From positions 186,001 to 250,000 of the forward strand of contig NZ_DF968180.1 of assembly GCF_001192795.1 (NCBI RefSeq): a stretch of 64,000 bases of DNA, written 5' to 3'. The translations under genes and the position numbers were made by a program. The stretch comes from Flexilinea flocculi. Lineage in GTDB: Bacteria > Chloroflexota > Anaerolineae > Anaerolineales > Anaerolineaceae. Under the pieces are notes generated by a model. That model had not been told where the DNA came from, did not search any database, and worked only from the letters and a program-made list of their open reading frames with translations. Positions 61,431 to 64,000 of the stretch are shown here, piece after piece (position 1 is the first letter of the stretch; each line of letters begins with the position of its first letter).

Positions 61431-63155
61431 ATGAGATTAATAAAGCCGCGTTTCTCATCACGAATGGAAGGATTCTCTGTTCCATTTTTTGGTTTTTTGC
61501 TGGGCATCCTCGTCTTTCTGGCAATTTACGGTGTCGAACCGCTCAGAGTAACCGGATCTGGCTGGATTTTTCAGGGCGTGATCGAATCTGATATTCTGCA
61601 GCATTATGCCGGATGGATGTTTTTCAGGGATTCACCATGGACATGGCCTTTAGGATTGGCTTTGAATATGGGATATCCTTACGGCGCAAATATTTCCTAT
61701 ACGGATTCCATCCCGATTGTGTCCATCTTTTTTAAAGCGATTTCCGCCTGGCTGCCTGAACATTTTCAATTTTTCGGTCTTTATACGTTGCTCAGCTTTG
61801 CGCTGCAAGGGGCTGCCGCTGCTTTACTGCTACGTCTGTTCACCAAAGAAAAAGTTCCAGCATTATTGGGAACTGCAATATTCCTGTTTTCCTCCTGCAT
61901 GATCGAACGGGCTTTTCGACACACAGCGCTTGCTTCCCATTGGCTGATTCTTTTTGCATTATTTCTCTATATTAAAAGTGTCCGGAATCACGACTGGCGC
62001 TGGATTGGCGGTTTTGGTATATTGAATCTGCTGGCGATCGGGATTCATCCGTATTTGTTCGTCATGGTATTTGTCATTTTTTGTGCTGCTTTTCTCAGCC
62101 TTCTAATCGATCACTCTGAAGGAAACTGCATCCGCAAAAAGATTTGCTTTTCTTTTCTTCTTATTCTGCTGATCACCTTTGCCTCCGGATCTGCCATTGG
62201 TCTGTTCGAAAACGATCAGGTCAAACCTGCAGGAGGATTCGGTTTTTATTCATTGAATCTGAATCAAATTTACAATCCAACTGCCAAAGGGATGGAACAA
62301 TGGTCAGCGCTGCTGCCGAAACAACCTCAGGAAGAGGGACAGGAAGATGGTTTGTATTATCTGGGAGCAGGAATCCTTCTGTTCTCCATGATTCTGTTTC
62401 TCCGCGTGATCAGTCTTGCGGCTTTTTCACCGCATCAACGAGCAGCCCTTTGGCAAAAAGCAAAAATTCTGACAAGCAAGTATTTTATACTCTTAATAAC
62501 TTGCCTGTTGTTATTATTATTTGCCCTGAGTAACCGAATCACCTGGAATCAAACTGTCATTGCAGCCTACCCGCTTCCTGATCGTGTCGTTTCAATGTTC
62601 AATATATTTCGCTCCAGTGGCCGTTTTTTCACGGTCGTCTATTATCTTTGGTTCTTAACAGTAATCATCGGAGTTTTCAGATTCTTCAAAAAGCGGAAAA
62701 ATATCGTTCTGTTTGTTTTGCTGATTATTCAAATTTGCGATATGGCACCGGCATTGAAAGAAAAATATACGTATTTCCATCAACGCTATGAAAAGCCGTA
62801 TATCGCAGAAATTTGGACGCACATTGCTCAGAATTATTCGAAAGTCATCGTTATCGGCGAAAACCGCGATCTGCAACTGGCAGGATGGATAGGCGATCAC
62901 CATTTGAAAACCAATATGATGTTCTCCGCTCCCGTACATCTCAACCGTTTCTGGGAAAAAACAAAAGAAGAGCGTGATGAACTGCTGGAGCGAATCATAC
63001 GTGGAGAAGAATTGGAGAAAGACGCAGTCTATTTATTTGACTCAGAAGCGATATTACCGGAAATTTCTGCCGGATTGAATTCCGCTTATGAAATTATCCG
63101 AACAGATAATTACTACCACGTTTACTACATCATCCTCCCCAGGGAAAGCGGATAA
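61431..63155 (+). CDS. DUF6311 polytopic membrane protein (GT-C-like)
   Basis: A 574-residue membrane protein with about ten hydrophobic segments, the first at 19-36 and an acidic ESDILQHYAGWMFFRDSPWTWPLG between segments one and two. It also has NMGYPYGANISYTDSIPIVSI and LFSSCMIERAFRHTALASHWLILFALFL. This pattern is typical of the DUF6311 group, which resembles lipid-linked sugar transferases of the GT-C fold. The ~130-residue C-terminal part is soluble. It probably acts in cell-surface glycan assembly. The stop codon abuts repeat copy E25. Confidence 0.82.
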   Translation: MRLIKPRFSSRMEGFSVPFFGFLLGILVFLAIYGVEPLRVTGSGWIFQGVIESDILQHYAGWMFFRDSPWTWPLGLALNMGYPYGANISYTDSIPIVSIFFKAISAWLPEHFQFFGLYTLLSFALQGAAAALLLRLFTKEKVPALLGTAIFLFSSCMIERAFRHTALASHWLILFALFLYIKSVRNHDWRWIGGFGILNLLAIGIHPYLFVMVFVIFCAAFLSLLIDHSEGNCIRKKICFSFLLILLITFASGSAIGLFENDQVKPAGGFGFYSLNLNQIYNPTAKGMEQWSALLPKQPQEEGQEDGLYYLGAGILLFSMILFLRVISLAAFSPHQRAALWQKAKILTSKYFILLITCLLLLLFALSNRITWNQTVIAAYPLPDRVVSMFNIFRSSGRFFTVVYYLWFLTVIIGVFRFFKKRKNIVLFVLLIIQICDMAPALKEKYTYFHQRYEKPYIAEIWTHIAQNYSKVIVIGENRDLQLAGWIGDHHLKTNMMFSAPVHLNRFWEKTKEERDELLERIIRGEELEKDAVYLFDSEAILPEISAGLNSAYEIIRTDNYYHVYYIILPRESG

Positions 63156-63278
63156 CAGTCATTCGAAATTTGATAAAGCCTTATGAAAAAAAGAGAAAGC
63201 TTGTTGTAGTGTTGTTTTTACGCTTCGCGCAAAAACAACACTACAACAATGAATTCTTTTCATATTTCGAACAGCCGA
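63156..63278 (+). repeat. hairpin element copy E25 (subfamily B)
   Basis: Left CAGTCATTCGAAATTTGATA directly after the DUF6311 stop. Arms 63201-63219 (TTGTTGTAGTGTTGTTTTT) and 63231-63249 are exactly complementary. Right AATGAATTCTTTTCATATTT then CGAACAG. A further left-end-like remnant (CGATTCGAAATTGTGATTGG) lies at 63351-63370. Confidence 0.9.
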
Positions 63279-63465
63279 TGAAAGAAATTACACATCCGAT
63301 CATGAAAATTGAATTCTATTTTCATAGGAATTGCTGAGCGGATAAAGACCATCGATTCGAAATTGTGATTGGATTTATAAAATACTGGCAGACAAAAATC
63401 AGCATTTTGGTTGATGCAAGAATCAGAATTACAATTGATTGCAGGATGGAAAAGTGAGGCAAACA

Positions 63466-64000
63466 ATGAACTCGAGGGAAAGAATCTCCATAGCATTGAG
63501 ACATCAGGAAGCTGACCGGATTCCGCTTGATTTGGGCGGATGCGGGCAGACAGGCATGCAGGTATCAACCGTTTATGCATTGCGACAGGCATTAAAACTC
63601 GATCCTCCCGGTACACCGGTAAAAGTGATTGAACCTTTCCAGATGCTGGGCGAAATTAAGCCAGATCTGCAGGAATTGTTGGGAGTTGACTGTATCAGCG
63701 TCGGCGGATCGACCAATTTTTTTGGTTTTCGAAACGAAGGCTGGAAACCATGGACCACTTTTGACGGTACACCTGTGCTGGTTCCGGAATTGTTTAACAC
63801 AGAACCCGATCAGACGGAAAAGATTTATCAATATCCGCAGGGAGATCGATCTGCGCCACCTTGTGCCGTAATGCCCAAAGGCGGTTATTATTTTGATTCT
63901 GTTGTCCGACAAAATCCATTGGTTGAAGAACTACTGGATCCGGCAGATAACACGGAAGAATTTCAGCTGATACCTGAAGATGAACTGGCTTACCTCAAAA
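63466..64000 (+). CDS. uroporphyrinogen decarboxylase-family methyltransferase, N-terminal part
   Basis: The frame is open to the right edge; 178 residues are visible. NSRERISIALRHQEADRIPLDLGGCGQTGMQ is the typical start of UroD-like corrinoid methyltransferases (MtbA/MtaA relatives) found in anaerobes, which transfer methyl groups between corrinoid proteins and coenzyme M or tetrahydrofolate. True HemE would read differently (RPVDRTPVW). GTGAGGC lies shortly before the ATG. Substrate unknown. Confidence 0.8.
   Translation, partial: MNSRERISIALRHQEADRIPLDLGGCGQTGMQVSTVYALRQALKLDPPGTPVKVIEPFQMLGEIKPDLQELLGVDCISVGGSTNFFGFRNEGWKPWTTFDGTPVLVPELFNTEPDQTEKIYQYPQGDRSAPPCAVMPKGGYYFDSVVRQNPLVEELLDPADNTEEFQLIPEDELAYLK

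Noticed and set aside
1956-63278. CRISPR array
   Set aside because: The repeats are dispersed over tens of kilobases, palindromic and 100+ bp long, without regularly spaced short repeats or cas genes.

Overview
The window reads as a chromosomal segment of a strictly anaerobic, fermentative bacterium of moderate-to-low GC. The evidence is an NfnAB-type electron-bifurcating transhydrogenase, a sensory [FeFe]-hydrogenase-like protein, pyruvate:ferredoxin oxidoreductase, a second 2-oxoacid:ferredoxin oxidoreductase, butyryl-CoA-type CoA transferase, class III fructose-bisphosphatase and two molybdenum hydroxylases. A T-box leader, a small SRP RNA without an Alu domain, single-chain glycyl-tRNA synthetase and YfhO/DUF6311 membrane proteins would fit Chloroflexota (Anaerolineae-like) or a Bacillota-related anaerobe. 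The taxonomic placement is inference only.

Layout. 0-5.5 kb: NfnA (cut by the window edge), NfnB, a [2Fe-2S] thioredoxin-like ferredoxin, an HydS-type H-cluster/PAS protein and a SpoIIE-type phosphatase, a redox-sensing set. 5.5-7.8 kb: an AAA+/DUF4143 ATPase between two clusters of a dispersed repeat, then tRNA-Val(CAC). 7.8-11.7 kb: methyltransferase, SRP RNA, PhoU-like regulator plus Pit phosphate transporter, TM2 protein. 11.9-21.9 kb: GlyRS, old-yellow-enzyme reductase, PFOR, Nudix hydrolase with a 42-residue acidic protein upstream, BrkB-type membrane protein, LRR protein. 22-30.5 kb: secreted protein, T-box plus TrpB2, phosphohexomutase, ClC channel, AIM24-like protein, glycine-rich repeat protein, small secreted protein. 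30.6-34.3 kb: IS256-type element, then radical SAM-AzlC-AzlD. 35-43.5 kb: dnaN, a PEP/pyruvate-binding protein, and the six-gene operon CoA transferase/P-loop protein/KorDABC. 44-50.5 kb: AIR-synthase-like protein, giant YfhO protein, a DDE insertion sequence. 50.8-58.3 kb: AlkD-like protein and two divergently oriented molybdenum hydroxylase loci with candidate GntR/FadR-type operators between them. 58.4-64 kb: uridine kinase, FBPase, DUF6311 protein and the start of a uroporphyrinogen-decarboxylase-family methyltransferase.

The most striking structure is not a gene. About 25 copies or remnants of a roughly 120-bp intergenic element are scattered over the window. Intact copies have inverted ends near CAGCAATTCGAAATATG and carry a central palindrome of up to 24 bp per arm. 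The palindrome arms differ in sequence from copy to copy but remain complementary within a copy; nearly all orientable copies point the same way whatever the direction of neighbouring genes; some copies have lost the hairpin. Neither insertion sequence in the window shares their ends. I regard this family as the best candidate for an undescribed system.

Metabolically the genes suggest amino acid and purine fermentation. 2-oxoacids would be oxidised by PFOR/KOR to acyl-CoA and reduced ferredoxin, CoA would be recovered by the CoA transferase, NfnAB would balance NAD(P)H with ferredoxin, and molybdenum hydroxylases would open purine or related heterocycle degradation. AzlCD would export excess branched-chain amino acids, and a tryptophan T-box would tune indole salvage through TrpB2.
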